From: an uncultured Clostridium sp.
Lineage (GTDB): Bacteria; Bacillota; Clostridia; Lachnospirales; Lachnospiraceae
DNA: 64,000 bases
Assembly: GCF_900547735.1 (NCBI RefSeq)
Contig: NZ_URHZ01000011.1
Coordinates: forward strand, 28,442-92,441
Direction: 5' to 3'
Position 1 is the first letter of the stretch. Each line of letters starts with the position of its first letter. Of the stretch, positions 51,059 through 60,671 are shown one piece after another. A program made the position numbers and the translations under genes. The notes under the pieces are model-generated. The model worked only from the letters and a program-made list of their open reading frames with translations. It was not told where the DNA came from and searched no databases.

Positions 51059-51158
51059 GTTCATTTCTTAAGCTTCCGTTCTATCCCATTCGATAGATAG
51101 CGGTTGTTTTATCGCCCTCAATTTCCATGCATTTAGATTGATTTCCCCGATAAGCATA

Positions 51159-51180
51159 TGGTATCATAGTAAATATACCA
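51159..51180. promoter_or_regulatory. Candidate LysR-type operator in the divergent region
   Basis: TGGTAT (51159-51164) and ATACCA (51175-51180) form an interrupted dyad spaced like LysR boxes, in the 280-bp region between the divergent carrier and lysR genes. Only the symmetry and place support it. Confidence 0.4.
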
Positions 51181-51244
51181 ATTACAAACAGTATAAAATT
51201 GTTATTTTGACAAGAAGATTGTTGTGTTAAACAGGAGGACGTCG

Positions 51245-52213
51245 ATGAATTTAAAGAGTCTGGAATACTTTCTGATCGCGGCGGAAGAAGTGAATTTTAC
51301 AAAAGCCGCCGAACGGCTTTTTATCTCACAGCAGGCCCTGAGCGGACATATTAAACGGCTGGAGGAGGAATACAATGTGGAACTTTTCTGCCGCCGCCCA
51401 TCGCTCCATCTGACGCCGGCCGGGGACAGCATGGTATTCTATGCCCGTCAGTTTCTAAATACACATGCCCGAATGGAGGCCGACTTTGCCGATCTCTCCT
51501 CCAATTATAAAGGCCATTTTTCCATCGGCCTGTCGAGACTCCGCTGCCAGGTCTTCTTCCCGAAAATCTGGGAGGAATTTCACCGCCTGCATCCCAATAT
51601 TGATATTTCAATTGCGGACGGCGCCTCACAAACCTATGCGGAGCTTTTACAGAAAGGGGATATTGATCTGTATGTGGGACTTAATATCGCGGCAAGGCCA
51701 AATGTCACCCTGCTCCCACTGGCCAAGGACCGCCTGTTTTGCTGCATCCCTTATTCGCTGATACAAAAGCACTGTCCCGAACATCCGGAGGCGGCGGCAG
51801 ACTCGCTGCGGCAGGGCGTCGACCTGCTCCAGATTGCTCATCTGCCTTTTATCATGCTGGCCTCAGGAAACCGGCTGCGCAGGAATATTGATGCATTTTT
51901 TCTCTCCAACCAGATACATCCCCACATTATCATGGAGAGCAACCACCAGGATTTGATTTACCGGATGTCGAGAGACGGCTACGGGGTCGGAATTATCTCC
52001 CCCTTTCTGATCTATCAGACGGAGCGGCTTGGTAATCCCGATAAAGAGTCCCTGATTACCTGCCCCATTCTGAATGAGATGCCGGAGAATCTGATCTGCC
52101 TGGCCCACAGAAACGACTACCCGCTTCCCCGATATGCAGAAGATTTCATTACAATCACACAGAAAATATTCGCGGATTACTCAAGCTCCATCGCCCCTGC
52201 GGAGAACCGTTAA
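51245..52213 (+). CDS. LysR-family transcriptional regulator
   Basis: 322 aa from ATG 51245 (AGGAGG 6 nt upstream; the reading from 51224 lacks one). N-terminal HTH: MNLKSLEYFLIAAEEVNFTK and AAERLFISQQALSGHIKRLE. Effector domain with FSIGLSRLRC, and QKGDIDLYVGLNIA in the ligand cleft. Divergent from the YfcC-hydrolase-GltS-aldolase-dehydrogenase operon, which it most likely activates in response to the imported compound. Confidence 0.92.
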   Translation: MNLKSLEYFLIAAEEVNFTKAAERLFISQQALSGHIKRLEEEYNVELFCRRPSLHLTPAGDSMVFYARQFLNTHARMEADFADLSSNYKGHFSIGLSRLRCQVFFPKIWEEFHRLHPNIDISIADGASQTYAELLQKGDIDLYVGLNIAARPNVTLLPLAKDRLFCCIPYSLIQKHCPEHPEAAADSLRQGVDLLQIAHLPFIMLASGNRLRRNIDAFFLSNQIHPHIIMESNHQDLIYRMSRDGYGVGIISPFLIYQTERLGNPDKESLITCPILNEMPENLICLAHRNDYPLPRYAEDFITITQKIFADYSSSIAPAENR

Positions 52214-52259
52214 ATAACATGACACAGCATAATATACAGTACATTCAGGAGGTACATAA

Positions 52260-52469
52260 ATGAGATGTCCGAAATGCGGAAATGAGAATTGTCAGATCAC
52301 AACAGAAGTAACTTCATCGGGAAAGGATTTTTCGGCAGGAAAAGGATGCTGCGGCGCTCTGCTGCTCGGGCCGATTGGAATCCTCTGCGGCGCCTGCGGA
52401 AAAGGCAAACAGATTAATTCCACCACGTTCTGGGTCTGCCCACACTGCGGAAAGAAGTTCCGGGCATGA
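52260..52469 (+). CDS. Small zinc-ribbon protein
   Basis: 69 aa. MRCPKCGNENCQI and VCPHCGKKFRA are the two CxxC halves. The middle is Gly/Cys-rich and hydrophobic (GKGCCGALLLGPIGILCGAC), a known small Firmicutes family of unknown role. AGGAGGTACATAA precedes the ATG. The stop overlaps the next gene as ATGA, so both are coupled. Confidence 0.8.
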   Translation: MRCPKCGNENCQITTEVTSSGKDFSAGKGCCGALLLGPIGILCGACGKGKQINSTTFWVCPHCGKKFRA

Positions 52470-52840
52470 ATTTGAATCAGGATCGGCTTTGGGTCAATTC
52501 AATGCAGTGGTGTAAAAAATACTGCGGCTGCCACCAGATGCCCGAGCGCAGTTTTTTCCTGGGTAATTACCAGTTTCCCCTGTGCGCCAGGTGCACGGGC
52601 ATTGCCCTGGGCCATATTGCCGCAATCGCAGCAGCGCCGTTTTACACTTTTAAATATGCTGTCTCACTTTTCATGCTTCCTATGGCCGTTGACGGGACCC
52701 TGCAGTATTTTACCTCTTACCGGTCGAATAATTTAAAACGGGTTATAACCGGGTTCTTTTACGGGTTTGCTTTTACATCCGTTGTATTCCGGACTGTGAA
52801 ACTGTTTATGCGGTTTCCTGGCCAAACACGCACGGAATAA
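52466..52840 (+). CDS. DUF2085 membrane protein
   Basis: 124 aa. CHQMPERSFFLGNYQFPLCA with RCTGIALGH is the conserved Cys/His signature of DUF2085. Two to three hydrophobic segments follow (IAAIAAAPFYTF, YAVSLFMLPMAVDG, VITGFFYGFAFTSVVF). The Cys/His cluster could bind a metal or redox cofactor. Translationally coupled by ATGA to the zinc-ribbon gene before it. Confidence 0.82.
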   Translation: MNLNQDRLWVNSMQWCKKYCGCHQMPERSFFLGNYQFPLCARCTGIALGHIAAIAAAPFYTFKYAVSLFMLPMAVDGTLQYFTSYRSNNLKRVITGFFYGFAFTSVVFRTVKLFMRFPGQTRTE

Positions 52841-53329
52841 GCTATGCCGTTACTGTCTCTGCCCGAAAAACACATCCGGCTAACCGCTTACGAACAGTTA
52901 AATCTATTTCCGCAGAGATATTTTACCGGTCCTTAGGAGGCGGTCAGCCGTGAATATCAATTTTTTCTGTGTTTTATGATGCGGTATGCCTGCTGCGCTA
53001 TTATATTCTGGTCTAATAGTTCTATTGTGCTTAAGAGCGGTCCCTTTATGTCCGATTCCCGCAATTTCCCCGTGCCAACCTTCTCCGGCCCGTCCTCCCA
53101 GCCTTCCATTTATTAAAATTCTATAAACATCATAAACCACTGTAACCGGCATATCTTTAAATTGGAAGAATAAAGTAAGGAAACCATTAGCTTCCTTAAA
53201 TTTTATTAACCTTTTCTAAATCCCCTTGAAGTCGTCCAGAGAGTGTGCTATAATCAGTCAAAGTTGAAAGACTTGTTAAAAAAGTGTTAATATTCCTAAA
53301 AAAATTCCAATACTATGGAAGGTGATTTT
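52841..53329. other. Intergenic region before the PAP2 gene
   Basis: No convincing gene; open frames here lack ribosome sites. AT-rich part from 53160 onward (for example TTGAAGTCG and TATAATC near 53225-53255) probably holds the PAP2-gene promoter. Confidence 0.4.
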
Positions 53330-53977
53330 ATGAAGAATTTCCTAAAGAAGTATGGGCACCTTTGGATACTTGGATATGGTTTTATTTATTTGCCATGGTT
53401 CATATACCTTGAGAAGACCATTACAAAGCATTACCACATCATGCATTCCGTGGTGGATGATTATATCCCGTTCAATGAATATTTTATCATCCCTTACTTC
53501 CTGTGGTTTGCGTATGTGGCCATTACCATCGCCTATTTCTTTTTTGTTAACAAAGAAGATTATTACCGGCTCTGTATCTTTTTATTTACGGGCATGACTC
53601 TCAGCCTTTTAATCTGCACCCTCTTCCCGAACGGAACCGATTTCAGGCCTGTGATAGACCCGAACAAGAACGTGTTCTCCAAGATGGTTGCAATGCTCTA
53701 CCAGGCCGATACATGTACCAATGTATTTCCGAGCGTACACGTTTACAACTCTATCGGAACACATATTGCAATTATGAAGAGTGAAAGCCTGAAGAAATAC
53801 AAAGCGGTACGGGTACTGTCCTTCGTCCTGATGGTTTCCATCTGTATGGCCACCGTGTTCTTAAAACAGCACTCCATCATCGATGTGGTCGGCGCGGTTC
53901 TCCTGTGCGGAGCGATTTATCCTCTGGCCTATGCAGGCAGCAGTGCGGAAGAGACAAGACCGGAATTCATACGTTAA
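53330..53977 (+). CDS. PAP2-family membrane phosphatase
   Basis: 215 aa from ATG 53330 (GAAGGTG 5 nt upstream). About six membrane segments. Phosphatase motifs 2 and 3 are VFPSVHVYNSIGTH (PSxH) and FLKQHSIIDVVGAV (His and Asp). Motif 1 is weak (GTDFRPVIDPNK). It would dephosphorylate a lipid phosphate such as phosphatidate or an undecaprenyl/inositol lipid at the membrane. Single gene ending at a strong terminator. Confidence 0.85.
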   Translation: MKNFLKKYGHLWILGYGFIYLPWFIYLEKTITKHYHIMHSVVDDYIPFNEYFIIPYFLWFAYVAITIAYFFFVNKEDYYRLCIFLFTGMTLSLLICTLFPNGTDFRPVIDPNKNVFSKMVAMLYQADTCTNVFPSVHVYNSIGTHIAIMKSESLKKYKAVRVLSFVLMVSICMATVFLKQHSIIDVVGAVLLCGAIYPLAYAGSSAEETRPEFIR

Positions 53978-53996
53978 TATCGAACAATCGTAAAGC

Positions 53997-54034
53997 AAAA
54001 ACCCTCGGCGGGAATGATTCCGCCGGGGGTTTTA
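53997..54034 (+). terminator. Terminator of the PAP2 gene
   Basis: AAAACCCTCGGCGG pairs with CCGCCGGGGGTTTT, loop 8 nt. It can also serve the convergent glycosyltransferase gene. Confidence 0.85.
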
Positions 54035-54123
54035 TAATTGATTCACATTGTTAAAATTCGCAGACCACGTTACGCCGGCAGAACCGCGCACTTCAGCGGA
54101 CTCTGGGCGGTAACGTACTTCCA

Positions 54124-55143
54124 TTAATTAAATCCATAGAACTTCTGTGTGATCTTATAGCAGGCAATCGACACCTTTCTGCCGCTCTTGCCGGGCAGGT
54201 TTGTGCCCTGGCCGAGAAAGCCCCAGCGGAGCCTGATGTAAAGTCCCAGGTTCTTCTGTTTCAGATACTGCCACAGCTCTTTTTTCTTTGCCAGGTTCTC
54301 CTCCGTTTCGGAACGGATGGCCAGAATCGAAGAAACCGTCATCATAATCTCCAGATAGCGGATCATGTATCTGCGGAGTTTCCTGTTGGTCATCTTCATC
54401 ACATCATAATATCCAAGCATCAGCTTTGTCACGCGGATCTGCTGATCCAGGCGGCCGATCATAACCGATTCATTCACCGACTGGTCTTCTCTTCCGATAA
54501 AATACCGGTAGAAGTTGACATCCAGATAATACATGGATTTTACATGCGGCAGCGGCTGGTACACAAATATGTTGTCCACATAGAATGTATGCTTCGGAAG
54601 CTCCAGGCCGCACTCACGCAGCATCTCCGTGCGGTAGATAACGGAATGCATCAGGATATACTGTCCCAGCATGAACATCTTTACCCCGCTCCAGTCTATC
54701 AGTTCTTCCTTTGGAATAGCGGTCCTGTAGTTCATGACCTTCTTCCGCTTCACTCCCTGCTTTTCATATACAAAGTTTGTAATCAGCATATCGAGGGTGA
54801 TATTGTCATGGCAGAACTTGCGCAGGGTTTTTAAAACCTCGCGGTAAGCCTCCTCATTGACCCAGTCATCGCTGTCCACCACCTTGAAAAAAACACCGGA
54901 GGCATTTCTCAGGCCGGCGTTAACCGCTTCACCGTGTCCGCCGTTCTCCTGATGGATGGCATGGCAGATCCCCGGGTAACGCCTCTCATATTCGTCCGCA
55001 ATCTCCGCAGTATCATCCTTCGTGGAACCGTCGTCTACAATCAGGATCTCCACCTCGTCTCCGCCCGGAAGGAGCGACTCGATGCAGTGCCTCATATAGG
55101 CAGCGGAATTATAGCAGGGGATTGCAACTGATAAAAGTTTCAA
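54124..55143 (-). CDS. Family 2 glycosyltransferase
   Basis: 339 aa, cytoplasmic GT-A fold. SVAIPCYNSAAYMRHCIESL at the N-terminus, nucleotide-binding ILIVDDGSTKDDT, ENGGHGEAVNAGLRNA and the metal DxD in FKVVDSDDWVNEEAY. No membrane helix is evident, so it acts at the inner face of the membrane or on a soluble acceptor. Donor and acceptor unknown. Single gene after the corA/HD pair on the same strand. Confidence 0.9.
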   Translation of the reverse strand: MKLLSVAIPCYNSAAYMRHCIESLLPGGDEVEILIVDDGSTKDDTAEIADEYERRYPGICHAIHQENGGHGEAVNAGLRNASGVFFKVVDSDDWVNEEAYREVLKTLRKFCHDNITLDMLITNFVYEKQGVKRKKVMNYRTAIPKEELIDWSGVKMFMLGQYILMHSVIYRTEMLRECGLELPKHTFYVDNIFVYQPLPHVKSMYYLDVNFYRYFIGREDQSVNESVMIGRLDQQIRVTKLMLGYYDVMKMTNRKLRRYMIRYLEIMMTVSSILAIRSETEENLAKKKELWQYLKQKNLGLYIRLRWGFLGQGTNLPGKSGRKVSIACYKITQKFYGFN

Positions 55144-55183
55144 TGGTCTTTACCTCCATTATTTTTTCTGTATGTTTAATTGG

Positions 55184-56107
55184 TTACAGCAGGTTTTTCT
55201 TCCTGAAAAAACGGATTTCCAGGATAATGACAGCGGCGCTGAGCGCTGCCACTGCCGGATAACCATATTTCCACGCCAGTTCCGGCATGTTGGAAAAATT
55301 CATTCCATACCAGCCCACGATCAGGGTTAAAGGCAGGAATATCGTAGTTACCACCGTCAGAAGGTTCATCGAACGGTTCAGAGCAATATCAATCTGTGAC
55401 TGGTACATCTCACGGATTTGCAGGATATATTCCCGCAGCATTGAGACATGGTCTCCCAGACGCTCCACACGGTGGGCAAAAATAGCAAAAGATTCCTTTT
55501 CCTCCATCCCGAAGAGCAGGTTTGTATTCGACCGGAAGACATCTGCCATATCGGCAAGCTGAGTCAGAAACGACTGCAGATGAAGCATGTCTTTCCGGCA
55601 GCGGATAATCTTCTCATAAAAATTCTTCTGGAGGCTTTTTGTCATCTTATCTTCCATGACAATCAGCTTCTCCTCATACTCCTGAAGAAAGATGGCGTCC
55701 CCCTCGATCAGGCTGTTTAAAAACCCGGTAAAGAATACGGACATGCCGCCCTGTTCGCCGTACTCCACCGCTTTCAGCCTTTCCAGGATTGATTTCACAT
55801 GCTCCGTGCCGTCCTCAACAAAAATGAGCCTGTCCTTTACCATGTGGAATCCGAAATTCTCTTTCTTACCCGGAAGATTTTTGATATTGGGTGTTGAAAA
55901 AGTTCCTAAAATACAGCCGCCGAAGATCTCCGCCTTAGAATACTGGATATGTTCAATCTGTTTCAAAAACAGTTTCTTATAAGGAATCGGTTCTTTGCTC
56001 AGACCGAGTTCTTCCGATGTCATCATTTCGATGCGGATATCTTCCGGGCCGTATTCTTCTCCCTCTTTCAAAACAGCCAGGCGGCCATTCAGGCGGTAAC
56101 GAATCAT
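55184..56107 (-). CDS. CorA-family divalent metal transporter
   Basis: 307 aa. A long cytoplasmic N-terminal domain ends in two C-terminal membrane helices. The pore signature is GWYGMNFSNMPE (GMN, about 276-278) after MNLLTVVTTIFLPLTLIVGW. C-terminal basic tail RFFRKKNLL. Transports Mg2+ or related ions as a pentamer. Its ATG overlaps the stop of the upstream HD-domain gene (ATGA), so they are co-translated. Confidence 0.92.
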   Translation of the reverse strand: MIRYRLNGRLAVLKEGEEYGPEDIRIEMMTSEELGLSKEPIPYKKLFLKQIEHIQYSKAEIFGGCILGTFSTPNIKNLPGKKENFGFHMVKDRLIFVEDGTEHVKSILERLKAVEYGEQGGMSVFFTGFLNSLIEGDAIFLQEYEEKLIVMEDKMTKSLQKNFYEKIIRCRKDMLHLQSFLTQLADMADVFRSNTNLLFGMEEKESFAIFAHRVERLGDHVSMLREYILQIREMYQSQIDIALNRSMNLLTVVTTIFLPLTLIVGWYGMNFSNMPELAWKYGYPAVAALSAAVIILEIRFFRKKNLL

Positions 56108-56691
56108 GCCATCTGCTCCATCTCTGCATTTACCTGATCCTCACAGGAGCGCATCGCCAGAATTGTCTGATCCAGCAGACGGTCAAGTTCCCATCCAAGC
56201 TGGTCCGCGCCTCTGGATATCACGTCCCTGGAACAGCCCGCAGCAAATTTTTTATCTTTAAACTTCTTCTTTAAGCTGGAAAGCTCCATATCTTTTGAAC
56301 TTTTGGAGGGGCGCATTCTGGCCGCCGCGCCGATTAAGCCGGTTAATTCATCGGAGGCAAAGAGAACCTTCTCCATCTCGTGTTCCGGCGCCGTATCGAC
56401 GCGGAGACCGTAGCCGTGGCTGACAACAGCATGAATCAGCTCCTCCTCGGCTCCTCCCTCCCTCAAAAGCTCCGGAGCTTTTTCACAGTGCTCTTCCGGA
56501 TATAATTCAAAGTCAATATCATGAAGGAGGCCGACAATTCCCCAGAAATCAGCATCCCCGCCGTATCCCAGTTCTTCTGCGTACCAGCGCATAACACCCT
56601 CTACCGTCAAAGCGTGAAGAATGTGAAATGGTTCCTTATTATATTTCTTCAATAATTCCAGTGCCTGTTCCCTGCTAAGTGAAGTTTTCAT
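56104..56691 (-). CDS. HD-domain hydrolase
   Basis: 195 aa. HD motif GIVGLLHDIDFELYPEEHCE with an earlier His (FHILHALTVEG) and later ISRGADQLGWELDRLLDQ. These proteins hydrolyse phosphate esters of nucleotides. Members of this subfamily have no known substrate. GAGAGGAAAAAGAA precedes the ATG, and the stop overlaps corA by 4 nt. Confidence 0.85.
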   Translation of the reverse strand: MKTSLSREQALELLKKYNKEPFHILHALTVEGVMRWYAEELGYGGDADFWGIVGLLHDIDFELYPEEHCEKAPELLREGGAEEELIHAVVSHGYGLRVDTAPEHEMEKVLFASDELTGLIGAAARMRPSKSSKDMELSSLKKKFKDKKFAAGCSRDVISRGADQLGWELDRLLDQTILAMRSCEDQVNAEMEQMA

Positions 56692-56926
56692 TTCTTTTTC
56701 CTCTCTTGAATCTTTTTCCCCTGCATTCCTGCCGGACCCTGCAGGAGTAATTTGTCTTACCTATAGTTATATCAAAATCCTTTTGCAAAATAAAGCATCT
56801 TTTCTTACAATTTAAAATAAAATCCTTTACCTTTTTATGGAGACGGTAAAATTCTGCAAACTAATGTATTCACCGGTGCCTTGTAAATGGTGAAAAAACG
56901 TTTTATGTACAGGCCGCTGCGGCCGG

Positions 56927-58216
56927 TTAAAGGGTAATCTTGCCGATACATTTTTCAATGCACCACTTTAAGTCTATCTTTTCCGCAGTGTCCGACGCAT
57001 AGATCGGATAACTTGCAACCAACTCGCCTCCCACATAGTAAGATGCGCTGCCGACCGGAGTCCCGGCTTCCACCGGAGCCGTCCGTTCTTTCGGATATTC
57101 ATAGCGGATGTCCGGCGTCTCATCTTTCCTCATCAGGACTTTCAGGGTCTGCTCCGCTTCTCCCAGGCACATGGACAAAGGGACCTCATCTTTCTTGCCG
57201 TCTATAATCTTTAACGAGGGAAAGGTCTTATTCTTTTCAAATATTTCATAATAATCATAATTCTCAAAGGCATAGCCGGCCAGTTTTCTCATATCATCCC
57301 ATTTATACGTCTTGTGGGGAGGCCAGCCGCAGCCGAGCAGGGCCACCGTAAACTCTCTTCCATCCTTCTTAAGCGCGCCGACATAGCAATATCCGGCGTT
57401 TCCGGTGAATCCCGTCTTTCCCGACAGCGCTTCCGGCATCATCGAAAGCAATGCATTGTGGTTTCCAAGATAAAAGGAACGTTTCCCGCTCTCATCGGTA
57501 ATTGTCCGCGACGCGGTTCTCGTAATTTCCAGGAATTCTGCGCTCTTTGGGGACTGTTCCACGCAGTAGCGCATAATCCTCGCCAGATCGGCGGCGGTCG
57601 TGGAGTGAGGCTCTCCGTCCTCTTTCCTGGTTCCGTCCAGGCCGTTGGGCGTCACAAAGCAGGTGTCCGTACAGCCGATATCACGGGCCTTCTGGTTCAT
57701 TATCTTTGCAAAGCCGTCCACCGTGCCGCCTATATGCTCCGCTATCGCTACCGCCGTGTCATTATGGGATTCAAGCATCAGGGAATAAAGTAAATCCCCC
57801 AGGCGGTATTTCTCACCCGCTTTTATATTGAGCTGGACATCCGGCATGGAGGCAGCGTAAGAGCTCACCTCGACCATATCATCCAGATTTCCCTGTTCCA
57901 AAGCCAGAATACACGTCATGATTTTTGTCGTGCTGGCCATCGGCCTCTTCTCGGCTTCCTCTTTTCCATATAAAATGCGCCCTGTGGCGGCGTCCATGAG
58001 CACTGCCGACTGGGCGCACAATTTCGGCTGGGATATCGGACCGGGTTCCGCCTCCCCGGTGGTTTCCTGCTCCGTCCCCTGCACAGTTTCCTGCCGTGTT
58101 TCCACTCCTGTCTCGGCTGCCTGGCAAAATACCGCCGCTTTCCGGTCTGTCCCTAAAATTACGAGAAACAGCCCCAGAAATACGGCGGCAGCAATTTTCT
58201 TTATTCTATCTCTCAT
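56927..58216 (-). CDS. dacF: D-alanyl-D-alanine carboxypeptidase (penicillin-binding protein 5 type)
   Basis: 429 aa with signal peptide (KKIAAAVFLGLFLVILGT). Trims the terminal D-Ala of peptidoglycan stems. Catalytic motifs: S95-x-x-K98 (MASTTKIM), SHND near 155, and KTG in LSGKTGFTGNAGYC. After the catalytic domain is the PBP5-type C-terminal beta domain and a hydrophobic/amphipathic end for membrane attachment. A low-complexity Glu/Thr-rich stretch (about 34-60) follows the signal peptide. Stands 53 nt downstream of the aminopeptidase gene. Confidence 0.93.
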   Translation of the reverse strand: MRDRIKKIAAAVFLGLFLVILGTDRKAAVFCQAAETGVETRQETVQGTEQETTGEAEPGPISQPKLCAQSAVLMDAATGRILYGKEEAEKRPMASTTKIMTCILALEQGNLDDMVEVSSYAASMPDVQLNIKAGEKYRLGDLLYSLMLESHNDTAVAIAEHIGGTVDGFAKIMNQKARDIGCTDTCFVTPNGLDGTRKEDGEPHSTTAADLARIMRYCVEQSPKSAEFLEITRTASRTITDESGKRSFYLGNHNALLSMMPEALSGKTGFTGNAGYCYVGALKKDGREFTVALLGCGWPPHKTYKWDDMRKLAGYAFENYDYYEIFEKNKTFPSLKIIDGKKDEVPLSMCLGEAEQTLKVLMRKDETPDIRYEYPKERTAPVEAGTPVGSASYYVGGELVASYPIYASDTAEKIDLKWCIEKCIGKITL

Positions 58217-58269
58217 CCCCGCTCTCCCGAAAATCTCCTCAGGAAAACTATATGCGGATAAAAAATCAT

Positions 58270-60339
58270 TTATTCCAGCGGCTCATTAAGCTTTTCCGTT
58301 CCCGGCAGCACAAAGCGTCCCCCCGCGATAACAGGTGTTACGGTTCCGTCTGCGTGAACCGCTTCAATACGGTCCAGCTCAGAGTAAGGAATTGTAATAT
58401 CCGTATGGCAGTTGAAATAGGCCTCGGCCGGATCTTCACTCCTGCGTACGGAAATCTCATTTTCTTTTGCCACAATTTCTTTCCCGTCCGGGTTGTACAT
58501 CGGGCAGTCTTCCATCCAACTGTAGCACGTATCTCCTACTGCAAAATGCGGTCCCATCTTCTCAGCGATCAGAATCGGGAATTTATCGAGAATCTGGTAT
58601 TTTTGTGCGACAGCATAAGCAGTCGTATTGGTTCCGATGGCAAATTCACCCATCGGCAGGCTGTCGTGATTCTTCATGATAGCCTGTTTCACCAGCGCTT
58701 TTCCTTCTTTCTCATCCGCAAAGTTGGCACAGCCGTAATTGGTAACCTTTCCATCTTTAAATTCCATATAGAGGTCTTTAAACTGGTAATCGCCAATGTA
58801 GACACAGCCTACAAAAAGTGTACCTTCCGTCCCTGACAGTACAGGGGATGTGAAGACCTCTCCCACCGGAATATTCACGTCGGCCACACAATTCTCAAAT
58901 TTTGTCTCTTTATCCGGATTGGAAAGCTTACGGAGATTGATCCTTAAGTCGGTCCTGTTCTCTCCCATGCCGTAAACACGGACATATTCCGCCTGATCAA
59001 GGGCATCTATAATCAACTGCTGGATATCCCGGTAAAGCTCGTAGTCAAGTGTATTAATCCTGATGGTTTCCTCAAAAATCGCCTCAAAATCCCTGCCGAT
59101 TTCCGGCAGTGGGAATGCGATAATGGTAAAGCTGGTCTCCATTCCAGGCACATAGGTGTCTGTAATCTGCATTGATTCATTGGAATAGGCGAGAAGCAGC
59201 TTTTCCTGTTTCTCATTCAGAGCAAACGCTTCTTTTTTATTTTCAGGTGTAAAGCCTTCTTCACCGAAGGTCTCCACAACAGCCGGTCCCGCATATCCTC
59301 TTGCCAAAGTCTTATATTCTTCATATGCCACCTTGAGGACAGACAGCTTTCTTTCCTTAAACGCCTTGTCCAGATAAATGGCGCTGTCATAGCGGTGGTC
59401 GTAATCATACTGTCTGTTGGCAGGCGTTGCAAAGTAACCGTTCGTCCTCGTGGCGGCGCGGTTAATCGTTCCCACGGCTGCCCTGCTGATGACCGGCTCC
59501 AGCCCCATAGTTCTGAAGTTCTCCACGGCCATGCGGATCATCCGCTCAAATCCAATGTGATACCGGATCTGCACCGTCTTCTTTCCTTTGTATTCGCGGC
59601 CGCTTGCCACAAATCCTTTTCTCAGTCCCTCGGTATAGGTATCTGCCATCTTTCTGACGGTCTCCTCCGGAAGAGAATTTAAAAATGAAGCCACCTTAAT
59701 CTCGGATTCCGAGATATATTCCCCAAACAGGTAAAGATATCTGAGGTCGGAGAGGTCACTGTCCATGATAATGGATTTTGCAAAATCCAGGGAAGGATCC
59801 AGTGTTTCACGCACCCTGTAGGTCAGCATTATATCGCAGTAATCACTGACAAAATAGTAGAGAATCTCTTTCAGTTCCTTAAGCTCCGGTGTCTCACCTT
59901 CAAACAGGTTGTATGCCTCGATAAAAACTTCTTCCAGGATTGTCATATCCACCAGCCTGCTTTCAAAGGCGTATACGATCATTCCCCGAATCTCCGTGTA
60001 CAAAAACGACAGATACTGCCCTAAGTCCTGACCCAGGCGTTCCACTGCATAAGCAGGGTTCGCATAGCTCTCACCGTACTGTCCCGGCAATACATCCTCA
60101 TAAAGCCTGTGGTTCAGCGCCGCCATTTCCTTCAGGCTCAGTTTTTCAAGTTCTCCTCTGTTCTGCATGACGAAAACATCCTCAATCATCAGAATAAATT
60201 CCGCTGTTCTTCTAAAATAATCCCTGTACGGTTCCTCCACCGTCTCCTCACCTGCAAACTGCCCGATTCTCTCCAGGGCCAGTTCATGGCGTTCTTCCAC
60301 CGCCTCATTCTCTTCTCTGAACATTTCCCAATACTTCAT
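58270..60339 (-). CDS. M29-like metallo-aminopeptidase
   Basis: 689 aa from ATG 60339 (GAGGTG 6 nt upstream). The N-terminal half is helical and unlike classic AmpS. The C-terminal half has the thermophilic-aminopeptidase pattern: KFENCVADVNIPVGEVFTSP and then GTLFVG, MGEFAIGTNTTAYAV (Glu), AEKMGPHFAVGDTCYSW (Glu and His) and FNCHTDITIPYSEL (His and Asp). These should bind two metal ions and release N-terminal residues. It is much longer than the about 410-residue M29 enzymes because of the extra N-terminal domain. Cytoplasmic. Confidence 0.85.
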   Translation of the reverse strand: MKYWEMFREENEAVEERHELALERIGQFAGEETVEEPYRDYFRRTAEFILMIEDVFVMQNRGELEKLSLKEMAALNHRLYEDVLPGQYGESYANPAYAVERLGQDLGQYLSFLYTEIRGMIVYAFESRLVDMTILEEVFIEAYNLFEGETPELKELKEILYYFVSDYCDIMLTYRVRETLDPSLDFAKSIIMDSDLSDLRYLYLFGEYISESEIKVASFLNSLPEETVRKMADTYTEGLRKGFVASGREYKGKKTVQIRYHIGFERMIRMAVENFRTMGLEPVISRAAVGTINRAATRTNGYFATPANRQYDYDHRYDSAIYLDKAFKERKLSVLKVAYEEYKTLARGYAGPAVVETFGEEGFTPENKKEAFALNEKQEKLLLAYSNESMQITDTYVPGMETSFTIIAFPLPEIGRDFEAIFEETIRINTLDYELYRDIQQLIIDALDQAEYVRVYGMGENRTDLRINLRKLSNPDKETKFENCVADVNIPVGEVFTSPVLSGTEGTLFVGCVYIGDYQFKDLYMEFKDGKVTNYGCANFADEKEGKALVKQAIMKNHDSLPMGEFAIGTNTTAYAVAQKYQILDKFPILIAEKMGPHFAVGDTCYSWMEDCPMYNPDGKEIVAKENEISVRRSEDPAEAYFNCHTDITIPYSELDRIEAVHADGTVTPVIAGGRFVLPGTEKLNEPLE

Positions 60340-60344
60340 CTTGA

Positions 60345-60671
60345 TCACCTCTTAAATCCTATCAGTAATATTACAAAACACAGAATTACCATAGCCGCCG
60401 CAGCCACCGTCCCTATCTTTGCCAGGATATAATTCTTCTCCGGTTCCTTAAAGGAACGGTATCCATAGCGCAGCGACACAACGGAAAACAAAACGCCTGA
60501 AAAACAGGCGGCCACAGCTCCCAGCGGCGTATCCCCCTGGCTTCTGACACTGACAACCATCCCTGCCACACAGAGCGCCACCCCTACAGCCGCAGATATT
60601 AAACATATAAAACTGTTCTCCGCCATCGGCTTCTTGATATATGAAATTCTGTTATCTGTCTGACGCGCCAC
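60345..60671 (-). CDS. Small integral membrane protein
   Basis: 108 aa with GTG start at 60671, 7 nt after AGGAGG. This site lies inside the VanZ-family gene, which it overlaps by 20 nt. Three to four hydrophobic helices: FICLISAAVGVALCVAGMVV, AVAACFSGVLFSVVSL and AAAAMVILCFVILLIGF. Ends right before the ATG of the aminopeptidase gene. Function unknown; seen in Lachnospiraceae beside VanZ genes as far as I can judge. Confidence 0.75.
   Translation of the reverse strand: MARQTDNRISYIKKPMAENSFICLISAAVGVALCVAGMVVSVRSQGDTPLGAVAACFSGVLFSVVSLRYGYRSFKEPEKNYILAKIGTVAAAAMVILCFVILLIGFKR

Noticed and set aside
52904..53152. 82-codon minus-strand frame before the PAP2 gene
   Set aside because: No ribosome site, no recognisable features and low-complexity basic composition.
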